NCBI GenBank assembly: GCA_021783515.1 | Contig: JAJXTV010000001.1 | Location: forward strand, 62,001-126,000 | Direction: 5' to 3' | Source of the DNA: Nitrospirota bacterium | GTDB lineage: Bacteria > Nitrospirota > Thermodesulfovibrionia > Thermodesulfovibrionales > UBA6898 | Length of the DNA: 64,000 nt | Shown: piece after piece, positions 26,762 to 35,532 of the stretch | Position numbering within the stretch: position 1 is the first letter of the stretch | Layout: each line of letters opens with the position of its first letter | Made by a program: the position numbers and the translations under genes | Notes under the pieces: generated by a model | What the model was told of the DNA's origin: nothing | The model's input: the letters and a program-made list of their open reading frames with translations, nothing else | The model's database searches: none

Positions 26762-27462
26762 CGCAGGAACCACCTGATCGCCCCGTCAGGGAAGAAACGT
26801 GCCACCCGGTAGAGCCAGCCCGCTGAACGAGGATAGCAGAACTGTCCTTTTGTCTTTCCTGATTCCAGTGTCGAGATGATCTTCGCCGCCGCATCGCCGT
26901 AGGAGGCAGAGACGAGGGGCAGCCGTCTCTTTTCCGCCAGAGGGCCGAGATTCACGGTCGCAAACCTGACCTTTCCTCCGCCACACTGGATACGCAGCCC
27001 CTCGAACATCATGTCCATTGCGGCCTTGCTTGCCGGATAGGCGACCTTCCGGCGCACCACCGCCCTGAAAGAGGCTGCTGAAGAGATATTCAGAAAGACG
27101 GCGCCGTCCGGCTTCTCCTTGAGGAGGGGCAGAAACAGCGTCAGCCAGTAGAGATTGCCGAAGAGGTTCGTCTCGAAGGTCTCGCGCACGGCCTCCAGAT
27201 CCAGTCCGCCGTCGAAATCCTCCCTTATCGCTGCCGCGTTCAATACGAATACGTCGGGGATAAAACCGGCGTCCCTCATCTCTTCGGCCGCGCGGCTGAC
27301 CTCGGGAAGCGCCGCAATATCGCACTGCAGGTAGTGCAGGCGGCCTGTGCCCGAAGAGGGGACGGAACGCGAGACACCCCATACCTCGTGTCCTCTGCCG
27401 AGACATTCCTCGGCAAGCGCCTTGCCCAGCCCCCGCGACGCGCCGGTAATAAGAACCTTCAT
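26758..27462 (-). CDS. Short-chain dehydrogenase/reductase
   Basis: This 234-aa classical SDR has the cofactor motif TGASRGLG (6-13), NAAA, the catalytic serine in ISSAAS and YPASK with the Tyr/Lys pair, so it should be active. The C-terminus (residues 195-234) is basic and hydrophobic and may sit at the membrane. It lies between the radical SAM gene upstream and the YfhO-like gene downstream, with which it overlaps, suggesting work on the same glycan or lipid product. The substrate is unknown. Confidence 0.85.
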   Translation of the reverse strand: MKVLITGASRGLGKALAEECLGRGHEVWGVSRSVPSSGTGRLHYLQCDIAALPEVSRAAEEMRDAGFIPDVFVLNAAAIREDFDGGLDLEAVRETFETNLFGNLYWLTLFLPLLKEKPDGAVFLNISSAASFRAVVRRKVAYPASKAAMDMMFEGLRIQCGGGKVRFATVNLGPLAEKRRLPLVSASYGDAAAKIISTLESGKTKGQFCYPRSAGWLYRVARFFPDGAIRWFLR

Positions 27463-27474
27463 GGCCCCGACCGC

Positions 27475-28536
27475 TCAGAGCTTATGGAACACCTCCTTCA
27501 GATGAAGCCTCACCTGATTCAGGAGAAACGAAGGAGAAAGCGTCATCATAAAACTCCAGTCGTTCTGGGTCAGAAAGGGACAGAGCACGCAGCGGGTGTC
27601 CCTGACGACGTGCTCGAAGGCCCGTTTCACGCCGACCTCCTTGACGTTGAGCGCATCGAAGGAATCCATAAGTGGGAAACACGGAAAGGCCCGTCCGTCG
27701 GCGTCTATCGTGAACTTGTGACGCGTATAGCCGCAGGGGATGGGCCTGACGCCGGCCGGCACTTGATCCTTCGTGAGCGTCGGCGTCCTGAAACTGACCG
27801 GCCATCGCAGGGCGAGGGTAAGGGATTCGTCGCTGATGAACACGGGAAATCCCTCGCGTTTCACCGCGATGATCTCCCGTATCGCGTCGCGGATTGCCGC
27901 GTCCGAAAGAGACAGCTCCTCCATCGCCGGGGTGCTAGGAAACAATATGCTGAACTCCAGATGGAACCCGCGCTCCTCCGCAAGCTCCGCCATATACCGG
28001 ATGTCTCCGGCGGTATGACGCGTAAGAGTGCTCTGGACACGAAGCGGCATCCCTTGCTCCTTCGCGACCTCTATCGCACGCATTGCCTTTCGGTAGCTCC
28101 CCTGCCCTCTGTTACGGTCGTTGTTTTCTTCGCGTCCGTCAAGACTGATGCAGAGACCGTCAACCAGCCTGATCTCCTCTATCTTTTGCGGCAGAAGCGT
28201 CCCGTTGGTGATCAGGTTGACGCACCAGCCTCTTTCCTTCATATACCGGACTATCTCCCCGATATCCTCTCTCAGAAGCGTCTCGCCGCCGTGAACGGTG
28301 GCATACAATGTCCCGTTATTGTCCAGGTCGTCAATGATCGCCTTCAATTCCTCTGTCGTAAAATCGCCGGCCGCGCTCCGCCGGTGGTACGATCCGAAGC
28401 AGTATTTGCATCTGAAATTGCATGCGTTATTTACGACAAGAACGACGATTCTCGGAAGGTTCCTTCTCATGAGCTTGTCGAAAAAAAGGACGACCGGGAT
28501 ACGTGCCCGGCTGATAATCTGTCTAAGGACGCCCAA
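27475..28536 (-). CDS. Radical SAM protein
   Basis: This 353-aa radical SAM enzyme has C39, C43 and C46 (CNFRCKYC) for the [4Fe-4S] cluster, VHGGETLL for the SAM-binding GGE region, and a C-terminal cysteine set (IPCGYTRH, FPCFPL, CVLCPF) like a SPASM or twitch domain with one or two auxiliary clusters. It is the first gene of a three-gene unit with the SDR and the YfhO-like protein. A promoter box lies about 33 bases upstream. It may modify a peptide or a carbohydrate; the sequence does not say which. Confidence 0.85.
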   Translation of the reverse strand: MGVLRQIISRARIPVVLFFDKLMRRNLPRIVVLVVNNACNFRCKYCFGSYHRRSAAGDFTTEELKAIIDDLDNNGTLYATVHGGETLLREDIGEIVRYMKERGWCVNLITNGTLLPQKIEEIRLVDGLCISLDGREENNDRNRGQGSYRKAMRAIEVAKEQGMPLRVQSTLTRHTAGDIRYMAELAEERGFHLEFSILFPSTPAMEELSLSDAAIRDAIREIIAVKREGFPVFISDESLTLALRWPVSFRTPTLTKDQVPAGVRPIPCGYTRHKFTIDADGRAFPCFPLMDSFDALNVKEVGVKRAFEHVVRDTRCVLCPFLTQNDWSFMMTLSPSFLLNQVRLHLKEVFHKL

Positions 28537-28568
28537 CTGTCTCCACTTTCAGGCGGTTCATCCGCGAC

Positions 28569-28579
28569 AGTTTACCACA
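28569..28579 (-). promoter_or_regulatory. Extended -10 promoter of radical SAM gene
   Basis: The minus strand reads TGTGGTAAACT, nearly identical to the box before rseC. Transcription would begin near 28562 and serve the radical SAM/SDR/YfhO-like unit. Confidence 0.4.
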
Positions 28580-28626
28580 GATCGGGCTGAAACTTCCCTC
28601 CGGCAAAAGGTAAACCGCACGTTTCT

Positions 28627-29163
28627 TCATGCGCCCTTCCTTTGCAGTCCGAGCAGACGCCTCCAGGCCACTACCGCCTGCGCCGCCCTCAGCATCGTCT
28701 TCCCTCTGACGGCATACCGTCCGTCTTCCAGCCTGAGTTGCTTCATCGCAATCAGTCTTCCCAGCCTGACGCCGATGATACCAGTCGTCTTATAGAGGGA
28801 CTCGAACTCCTCGGGAGAAAGTGTCCCCGCCCTGTAGACCTCATAGAGGATGCGTATTCTTCTTGCAGTCTCGCTCATGTTAAATAAATGGAAGTAGGTG
28901 TTCGCCAGGCCGCCGTATACGATCACGGCGTAAAGGCCTGCGGGGACCGCCTCCTTCGCGGGAAGGTCCCTCAGGGAAACCTGCCAGGCGAGAGCCGCGA
29001 CAGGCACGGCACCCGCCAGCGCCGCCTGTAGCGCAACCAACTGCCGGGATGCGCGGGGCCGGAGCCTCGCGGCGGCGACGTGAACAAGAAAAATGATGCC
29101 CGGAGCGGCCGCAAGAGCAAACATCAGACGCACCGCCGGCAGAGAATAGACGCCGCTCATCAT
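28627..29163 (-). CDS. Small membrane protein, paralogue A
   Basis: This 178-aa protein has about three or four N-terminal hydrophobic helices (to about residue 90) and a cytoplasmic C-terminal half of winged-helix type (LSPEEFESLYKTTGIIGVRL, then LRLEDGRYAV). It ends WRRLLGLQRKGA. The neighbouring protein has the same layout and a matching tail (YRKMLGLPEGEG), so the two look like paralogues. The genes overlap as ATGA. No known family is recognised. It is the last gene of the long operon. Confidence 0.6.
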   Translation of the reverse strand: MMSGVYSLPAVRLMFALAAAPGIIFLVHVAAARLRPRASRQLVALQAALAGAVPVAALAWQVSLRDLPAKEAVPAGLYAVIVYGGLANTYFHLFNMSETARRIRILYEVYRAGTLSPEEFESLYKTTGIIGVRLGRLIAMKQLRLEDGRYAVRGKTMLRAAQAVVAWRRLLGLQRKGA

Positions 29164-29687
29164 CCCTCCCCCTCAGGGAGCCCCAGCATTTTTCGGTAAA
29201 AGACAAAACCGCGGATAATAAACCTTCCGAAGTGCGTAAGCGCATAACGTCCCCCCCTGACGGTCAAAAGGCGATAGATCATCAGGTCGTCCACCCGTGC
29301 ATTCACCAACGTCGTATCGGTAAACTTCTTCGCGATCTCCCGTTCCGTCAACTTCCTTTCGGGAGAAGATCCGATGTAGAGCATGATCTCCAGAGAAGGC
29401 GAGACGGCGCGCACCGCCGGATAACTGGAGATATAAACGAGAGACAGGGAAAGGTGCAGGGAAAAGATTTCGACAAGCTCCACAGGCCCTGCCGCGCCTT
29501 GCGCGGCCCCGGGAAAGACACCCTCCGCAAGAATGATCAGAAGAAAACCCGCCGACGGCACGACCATGAATATCACCACGAGCACCAGGGATGAGATCAT
29601 CGAAAGTCTCACCCTCCAGGCTAAGACATGGAGCGCCAGGCATGCAAAGAAAACGCAAAAGGCCGGCAAAAAAATGGAGAAGCTCAT
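29160..29687 (-). CDS. Small membrane protein, paralogue B
   Basis: This 175-aa protein has three or four N-terminal hydrophobic helices, then a winged-helix-like cytoplasmic part (KLTEREIAKKF, LTVRGGRYALT) and the tail RKMLGLPEG. The start at 29687 (MSFSIFL) is chosen because the first helix begins there; a longer frame adds 12 polar residues. It resembles paralogue A in layout and tail. It lies 49 bp after the GT-C gene, so the pair probably helps or regulates the membrane glycosyl step. No known family is recognised. Confidence 0.6.
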   Translation of the reverse strand: MSFSIFLPAFCVFFACLALHVLAWRVRLSMISSLVLVVIFMVVPSAGFLLIILAEGVFPGAAQGAAGPVELVEIFSLHLSLSLVYISSYPAVRAVSPSLEIMLYIGSSPERKLTEREIAKKFTDTTLVNARVDDLMIYRLLTVRGGRYALTHFGRFIIRGFVFYRKMLGLPEGEG

Positions 29688-29736
29688 AGGCTGGAGGCCC
29701 CGCTCTTCCGCCGTCTTCCGCAAACCGACTTTTTGT

Positions 29737-31572
29737 TCATCCCCCTCCCCATCTCACGTAATCCGACAAATCGAGTATCCGGCGTCCCATGATCACCTGT
29801 CCTCCCAGGGGGGGGCTGCTGAATACCCCCTTTCGCTGGAGCGCCTCGACGACCCGGTTCATGACGGCAGGATCGCCGATGACGAGCACAGGGGAAAAAC
29901 GGTACGGACTCTTCTTCACCATGTATACGAGGTCCGAAACGAGGCCGTCGACGGCGTCGAAACAGAGGACCGGTCTGCTGCCGGCATAGTATTCGGTGAT
30001 CGGCATGATCTGGGGATAGCCCTTTACGTATTCGGGGTCCCAGTACAAACGAAAGCCGTCGACGCTGAAGTAGACCGGCTCGAAGGCCGTCGGAATATTC
30101 CCCAGTTGCTGCGCAAAGAGGACGTCGTCCCGGAGGGTATGGAATTTCATCAGGCCGCTTCCGGAGCCGGATTCGATCACGGTCGAATACGCCGCGTCCG
30201 TACTTGCATCCGGAATGTAATACACCGGCTTCCGGTCGAGCAGCGCAAAGCGGTACCAGAAGACGACGCAGAGCACTCCGCAAAACAGCAGATAGACCGG
30301 TCGGAGGACCCCGGCGCGCTTCGGCTCCCGGGGGCCGGCGGCCCCCCGGAGCCCGTTTTCGAACTCGATAACAAACGACCAGATGAAGCCGCCCGCGAGC
30401 ACCGCCGCAAACGGCAGCAATTGTCTCGCCTCGTAGGGCATCCTCGCCGCATGCGGGAGGACAAGGACGAACGAGAGCCCGCAGAAAAACAGCACGATCA
30501 ACAGCCTCACCGAGGGCAGCCGCCCCTCATCGGGAGCTTTGACGAACCACGAGTATACGGCATAGAGCCCGAACAATAGTGCGATGAGCATGCCGGGATT
30601 GTACAGGTTGTTGAGCAGAATCCCGATAGACAGGAGGATGACGACCGGTCTGCTCTGCCCCAAATTATAGTCCGCGTCCGCACCGGCCTTCAGGAGAAAG
30701 GCGTCCTTGATGTCGACGACCGCATCGTGAAACCCGAGATACCAGACATTCTGAAGAAACTGAAGCGAATGGGCGGTAACGGGCGCGAGGCCGTAGAGAA
30801 GATAGGTCTTCCATCGGAGACCCCTCTCCTCCAGGATGTCCCATCCGATCAGCCACGCAAAAAGGAAAAAGACCGAATCGAAGGATGCCAGCGACAGCAC
30901 GAACTCGAGGCCCCACGCGGACACGGCCCACCATCTTCTCTGCCGGGGCGATCCGGCCCGCGTCGAAAGGACGACGGCGAGCATGAAGGCGAACCTCAGC
31001 AGGTCGTCAAGGGGCTGGTTCGCGAGGGCATCGGCGTAGCCGAGAAAGGCGGGAGAAAGGCCGTAAAAAAGGACCGCAAGAAACGCGACGGAGGGGCCTG
31101 TAATCTTCGAGAAGACAACGTACATCAGGAAGAGACCGAAGACCGAAAACAGTATCGACAACATTCTCACGTCGAAGAGGCTGTCGAGGCCGAGTCGGAA
31201 CAGGATCGCATAGGGGACCAGGTATCCGGCCGGATAATGCGTATACCGGAGCCGCGGCCCCACCCTCGGGGAACTGCCCGGGCAGGTGCCGTGCGCATGG
31301 TGCCGCAAAGGCGAATCGTCAAAGAGCGCGCCGGCCTTTGCATAGCCCTGGGGAACGAAGAGAAGGTTGTTCGAAAGCCATCCGCCTTCTTCCCACTGGC
31401 GAAGCGACAGCATCGTCTGGGCGTCGCCGAAGCCCCAGTCGGACCACCGGTACTGGTCCGACGCGCGCACCGACAAAAAGACCAGCAGGCAGGCCAGAAA
31501 GAAACCGAGCGCCCCATGCCAGGGCACTGCACCGGCGGCCGCAGAGCCGGAACCCCTGCGCAAAAAAGTCAC
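29737..31572 (-). CDS. Polytopic membrane protein, GT-C-like
   Basis: This 611-aa protein has about ten to twelve hydrophobic helices in its first 430 residues and a periplasmic C-terminal region. The first periplasmic loop has WSDWGFGDAQTM and RYTHYPAGYLVP, like the acidic catalytic loop of GT-C glycosyltransferases that use lipid-phosphate sugars. It starts at GTG with GGGGAG upstream, 22 bp after the radical SAM gene. With the GT2 enzyme two genes upstream it would form a donor-synthesis and transfer pair. Acceptor unknown. Confidence 0.65.
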   Translation of the reverse strand: MTFLRRGSGSAAAGAVPWHGALGFFLACLLVFLSVRASDQYRWSDWGFGDAQTMLSLRQWEEGGWLSNNLLFVPQGYAKAGALFDDSPLRHHAHGTCPGSSPRVGPRLRYTHYPAGYLVPYAILFRLGLDSLFDVRMLSILFSVFGLFLMYVVFSKITGPSVAFLAVLFYGLSPAFLGYADALANQPLDDLLRFAFMLAVVLSTRAGSPRQRRWWAVSAWGLEFVLSLASFDSVFFLFAWLIGWDILEERGLRWKTYLLYGLAPVTAHSLQFLQNVWYLGFHDAVVDIKDAFLLKAGADADYNLGQSRPVVILLSIGILLNNLYNPGMLIALLFGLYAVYSWFVKAPDEGRLPSVRLLIVLFFCGLSFVLVLPHAARMPYEARQLLPFAAVLAGGFIWSFVIEFENGLRGAAGPREPKRAGVLRPVYLLFCGVLCVVFWYRFALLDRKPVYYIPDASTDAAYSTVIESGSGSGLMKFHTLRDDVLFAQQLGNIPTAFEPVYFSVDGFRLYWDPEYVKGYPQIMPITEYYAGSRPVLCFDAVDGLVSDLVYMVKKSPYRFSPVLVIGDPAVMNRVVEALQRKGVFSSPPLGGQVIMGRRILDLSDYVRWGGG

Positions 31573-31594
31573 GTATTATCTCCCCTGTCCATGA

Positions 31595-32701
31595 TCAGAT
31601 AAAATTGCCGTGCATCGGCGGAGCGCCTTCGGGTCTGACCAAAGAGGAGGCTCCCTGTTTGAGGTCCCACAAAAACTCATTCACCTTGTGCTGGAGGCAG
31701 AGGGACCCGCACATGGTACGTGCATCGAACCGTTCGGAAGCGATGAGACGGATCACCTCCCAATAGCGCTCCCCTTTCCAGAGCTCCCTGAACGGCGTCT
31801 CGGCTATATTGCCGATATGATATTTCCGGTACTTGTTGTTAAAGAGCATCCCGCACGGCGCCACGAGGCCGGAGCCGGAAAACTGCATGATGAAAGGCGG
31901 GCCGTAGCACCGGGAATAACACCGCTTACCTCCGCTGAGGATCTTCGACCACTTCGCCTTCACCATATAAGCATCAGTCGAAAACGACTCGGCCAGTCTG
32001 AGCAGGTCGACAAGATCATGGTATTTCGCATAATCGACGCCGAGGCTCGATTTCTCGTCATCGCTGCAGTGCTTGATGACGAGATAGTCGACGCCCAACT
32101 CCCCCCCGAGCTTCGCGAGAGGGACGACCTGGTCCGCGAATTCCGGCAGCAGCACCATCTGGAGGCCTATTGTCACTTCCCGCGCGCGGGCTTTCTTGAC
32201 CGCTACCGCGTTTCTGACCGTCGACAGAACCTTATGATAGGCAGACTCGGGGCAGCCATGGATTTCCGAATACCGTTTCGGGTCGGCCGCCGAGATATTG
32301 AATCTGAGATACGTCAGGGCGGGCAGGATGTCCCCGAGTCTGTCGTCCCTCAGGAGAAACCCGTTCGTGCCGAGCGCCATGTCGAGGCCGTTCGCCCTGC
32401 CCCGGAGCACCGCGTCATAGAGATGGGGCGAACACGTGCTCTCGCCGTCGCTCACAAAGCTTATCGCCTTCACCCCGATTTCGGCGGCATCGTCGAGAAA
32501 ACGAAATATGACATCCTTCGTCATCCTTTTCTCGTCATTCGCCTGCAGTTGCCCGTAGCAGTAGACGCAACGGTAGCCGCAGGCCCTCGTAAGCGCGCAG
32601 TCGATCGTAATCGGCGCGATCCTCTCGCCCCGGAGCCAGGCCTCGACGCGGTCCGCGTGCCACTGCAGCTTATGCCCGTCCAGTATCAGCCTTTCTTCCA
32701 T
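31595..32701 (-). CDS. Radical SAM/SPASM protein A
   Basis: This 368-aa enzyme has C41, C45 and C48 (CGYRCVYC) for the radical SAM cluster and a C-terminal SPASM-like region (CYSRCYGPP, APCGMLF, MCGSLCLQ) for auxiliary clusters. The first 35 residues (DGHKLQWH, then AWLRGE) and the C-terminal NFI match the radical SAM protein encoded at 35529-36596, so the two are paralogues. Its ATG shares a base with the GT2 stop. The substrate is unknown; the context suggests action on a sugar, alditol or lipid-linked intermediate. Confidence 0.85.
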   Translation of the reverse strand: MEERLILDGHKLQWHADRVEAWLRGERIAPITIDCALTRACGYRCVYCYGQLQANDEKRMTKDVIFRFLDDAAEIGVKAISFVSDGESTCSPHLYDAVLRGRANGLDMALGTNGFLLRDDRLGDILPALTYLRFNISAADPKRYSEIHGCPESAYHKVLSTVRNAVAVKKARAREVTIGLQMVLLPEFADQVVPLAKLGGELGVDYLVIKHCSDDEKSSLGVDYAKYHDLVDLLRLAESFSTDAYMVKAKWSKILSGGKRCYSRCYGPPFIMQFSGSGLVAPCGMLFNNKYRKYHIGNIAETPFRELWKGERYWEVIRLIASERFDARTMCGSLCLQHKVNEFLWDLKQGASSLVRPEGAPPMHGNFI

Positions 32702-33507
32702 CAGCGAACCCCCTTTCCTTCATCCGCCGCTTCCGCGATGCCGCCCTCACCCGTCCGGCCCCTCCTCTTCGCCGTCACCGAATCGGGGGCGATACCGCCG
32801 CCTGCCCCGCCTTTCAGATATATATCCGCCAGGACTGTCATGTAATTCCTCGTCACCTTCAGGAGAGAGGCAAGGGTCGTCGCTTTCGATGCGCCGGCCG
32901 CCCGCCGCTCGAGGGCGTACGGGACCTCGGCGTAGAGATAGCCCTTCCTGATGCATTTGATCAGGAGCTCGGTCTGATAGAAGAAGCCCCTGCTCCTGAA
33001 GGTAATGCCCTGAAGCACACATCTGCGGTACATCACCGTGCCGTTCATGTAGTTGAGAGTCAGGCCGAAAGAGGTGTTAACGATCCCCCGGTAGAGTGCC
33101 GAAAGCAGCCTGCGGCCGGCAGAACGGACCTCCTTGTTGAATACGTACGGCACAACGATATCGACGTGCTCCATCACCGGAAGATACCTGAGCGTTTCAG
33201 CAGCGTCATTTTCGCCGTCGCCGGGGATCATCGTCACGATCTCGCCCCCCGCATTTCCGACGCCGTCCCAGAAGGACGCACCGATCCCCTGGGGCTTCTC
33301 ATGACGGAGGACCCTCAGGAAGGGATGCTTTGCCGCAAGGCCGGCTGCAATGAGGCCGGTATCGTCGGTGCTGCCGTCGTTGACGATGATGATCTCGCCC
33401 TCGATCCCGTACCGCTCGAATGCCTGGGCCACGTTCCGGACCGCCCGCCCGATATTCTCCGCCTCGTTCAGCGAAGGCATAATGACGCTTATCCGGTATC
33501 CGCTCAT
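32701..33507 (-). CDS. Family 2 glycosyltransferase, dolichyl-phosphate-mannose-synthase-like
   Basis: This 268-aa GT-A enzyme has IMPSLNEAENIG at the N-terminus, NDGSTDDT, and the metal-binding region PGDGENDA at about residue 95, in place of the usual DADLQ. It has no C-terminal membrane pair, like cytosolic dolichyl- or polyprenyl-phosphate sugar synthases; the 30-residue tail is charged and low in complexity. It probably charges a polyprenyl phosphate for the downstream GT-C protein. It overlaps the genes on both sides. Confidence 0.85.
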   Translation of the reverse strand: MSGYRISVIMPSLNEAENIGRAVRNVAQAFERYGIEGEIIIVNDGSTDDTGLIAAGLAAKHPFLRVLRHEKPQGIGASFWDGVGNAGGEIVTMIPGDGENDAAETLRYLPVMEHVDIVVPYVFNKEVRSAGRRLLSALYRGIVNTSFGLTLNYMNGTVMYRRCVLQGITFRSRGFFYQTELLIKCIRKGYLYAEVPYALERRAAGASKATTLASLLKVTRNYMTVLADIYLKGGAGGGIAPDSVTAKRRGRTGEGGIAEAADEGKGVR

Positions 33508-34544
33508 ACCATCCCTTTCGCCGCTCTCACGATAGCCTCAATACCGGGATAATATGCCTTTTCGAGCGAGACGCTCGCCGGAGTCGGCGCGGCCGGAAGG
33601 CAGATCCTCTTTACCGGCGCCTTCAGAGCGTCATGGGCATATTCCGAGGCCACTGCCGCCACCTCGGCGCTGACTCCGCAGACCTTCCACCCGGTGTCCG
33701 CAACGATCAGCCGCCCCGTCTTCTTCACCGATCCGACGATCAGCCCCTCATCCAGCGGCTGCACGGAGCGAATGTCGACCACCTCCGCGCTGATGCCCTC
33801 GCCTTCGAGCTCGGACGCAGCCCGCAAGGCCTCATACACCATATATGACGTCGCGGCGATGGTGACATCTGTCCCCTCGCGCCTTATGGCGCCTTTTCCG
33901 GCATGGATCACATACGGCCCTTCGGGCACGCCCTCTTTCTGGTCGTACAGCCATCGGTGCTCGATCACCACGGTGGGACCGTCTCCCGCGATGCTTCCGA
34001 GAAGGAGGCCCTTTGCGTCGTACGGGGAGGCCGGCATCACCACCTTCAGGCCGGGGATATGGGCGAACAGCGCCTGGAGGCTCTGCGAATGCTGGGCCGC
34101 CGAACCCCATCCCCTCCCGATCACCGCCCTGATCGTAAGCGGGACCTTCACCCTCCCTCCTGTCATATAGCTCCATTTTGCGGCGTGGTTGATGATCTGG
34201 TCCATGCACATCGGGAGAAAGTCGACCCTCATATGGATAAACACCGGCCGCATGCCGGTCATCGCGGCCCCGATCGCCACGCCGGTCATGCCGTTTTCCG
34301 CGATCGGACTGTCCATCACCCGCCCCGCCCCGAATCTCTCCCTGAGGCCTGCGGTCGTGCCGAAAACCCCGCCGGGGTCGTCTATCCCTTCGCCGATAAG
34401 AAATACCCTGTCGTCCGTCTCGATCGCCTGAGAAAGCGCTTCGCGGATCGCCTCCCGGTAGGAAAGCTCCCTCTCCGGCCGTTCGCCGCCTCCGAACCGC
34501 ACCCGGCCCCTTGAATCGTCCGCCTGGATCTTCGTCCACGGCAT
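33504..34544 (-). CDS. TPP-dependent 2-oxoacid dehydrogenase E1, beta subunit type
   Basis: This 346-aa protein has a transketolase pyrimidine-binding domain (about 25-205; DSPIAENGMTGVAIGAAMTG, AVIGRGWGSAAQHSQS) and a C-terminal transketolase domain (about 215-340; SVQPLDEG). It matches E1 beta of pyruvate, acetoin or branched-chain dehydrogenases. It lies 19 bp after the alpha-subunit gene, with no E2 or E3 gene nearby. In a sugar-biosynthesis cluster the pair may instead transfer a C2 unit or decarboxylate a keto acid. An N-terminal extension of about 25 residues is polar and unassigned. Confidence 0.87.
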   Translation of the reverse strand: MPWTKIQADDSRGRVRFGGGERPERELSYREAIREALSQAIETDDRVFLIGEGIDDPGGVFGTTAGLRERFGAGRVMDSPIAENGMTGVAIGAAMTGMRPVFIHMRVDFLPMCMDQIINHAAKWSYMTGGRVKVPLTIRAVIGRGWGSAAQHSQSLQALFAHIPGLKVVMPASPYDAKGLLLGSIAGDGPTVVIEHRWLYDQKEGVPEGPYVIHAGKGAIRREGTDVTIAATSYMVYEALRAASELEGEGISAEVVDIRSVQPLDEGLIVGSVKKTGRLIVADTGWKVCGVSAEVAAVASEYAHDALKAPVKRICLPAAPTPASVSLEKAYYPGIEAIVRAAKGMV

Positions 34545-34563
34545 CTTTCAGCACCGCCCTCTG

Positions 34564-35532
34564 CTACACATACTCGGTCAGCTCCGATGCATCGGGATAG
34601 GGGCTGTTCTTGCCGAACACGACCGCCTCGTCGATCTCCCTATCTACACGAACGGATATACGCTCCAGTTCTTCCGCCGATACCGCCGCATGCTCCAACA
34701 GATACCTCTGGAACATCTCCAGGGGACATTTCTTCAGCCATCGCTCGTGTGCGCCGGCCGGCCTGCATCCCTCGTCGATGTCGGAATTCGGGCCTACATG
34801 GGCCTTCCAGCGATAGGTCGTAAACTCCAGAAGCGTCGGCCCCCCGCCGGACCGCGCCCTCATGACCGCCTCCTCCGCGGCCTGATGGACAAGAAGCACG
34901 TCATTTCCGTCGACGGTTATGCCCGGTATTGCGTAGCCCCGGCCCTTTTCGGCGATCGGGATATCGGGCTGGCGCGCGCTCCGGGGAGAATTCGTCGCGT
35001 AATAATTATCTTCGCAGACAAAGACCACCGGCAGTTTCTTCAGTGAGGCAAAATTCAGACTCTCGTGAAACGTCCCTTCGTCCGCCGCCCCGTCTCCGAA
35101 GAACGCAACCGAAACCCTTGCATGTCCCTGCATCACAGACGAAAGCCCGGCGCCGACTGCCAGAGGAATGCAGCCCCCGACGATCGCGGAGGTCCCGGGA
35201 ATGCCATGCTCCGGATCGGCGAGGTGCATCGATCCTCCCCTGCCCCTGCTGCAGCCGTCGGACCTCCCATAAAGCTCCGCTGCGATCGGCTTCAGGTCCA
35301 TCCCCTTTGCGATGCAATGGCCGTGGGAGCGGTGGGTGCTGAAGATATAGTCCTCTGTTCCCAGATGGGCGCAGACGCCCGCCGCGATCGCCTCCTGGCC
35401 GATGCAGAGGTGCACGGGGCATTTCATCTCCTGCTCCGGATAAAGAGAGACGACCCTCTCTTCGAAGCGCCTGATGGTAAGCATCACGGCGTACAACCGC
35501 TTCAGCGCATCTTTGGACAGATCGTTTCTCAT
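34564..35532 (-). CDS. TPP-dependent 2-oxoacid dehydrogenase E1, alpha subunit type
   Basis: This 322-aa protein is an E1 alpha subunit. It has the TPP motif starting GDGAADEG and ending with the metal-binding asparagine in CEDNYYA, STHRSHGHCIAKG, RGRGGSMHL and YRWKAHVGP. The ATG at 35532 overlaps the radical SAM stop (ATGA). A longer open frame extends upstream but is only a shadow of that gene. With the beta subunit it should bind TPP at the interface. No lipoyl E2 is encoded nearby, which sets it apart from pyruvate dehydrogenase operons. Confidence 0.87.
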   Translation of the reverse strand: MRNDLSKDALKRLYAVMLTIRRFEERVVSLYPEQEMKCPVHLCIGQEAIAAGVCAHLGTEDYIFSTHRSHGHCIAKGMDLKPIAAELYGRSDGCSRGRGGSMHLADPEHGIPGTSAIVGGCIPLAVGAGLSSVMQGHARVSVAFFGDGAADEGTFHESLNFASLKKLPVVFVCEDNYYATNSPRSARQPDIPIAEKGRGYAIPGITVDGNDVLLVHQAAEEAVMRARSGGGPTLLEFTTYRWKAHVGPNSDIDEGCRPAGAHERWLKKCPLEMFQRYLLEHAAVSAEELERISVRVDREIDEAVVFGKNSPYPDASELTEYV

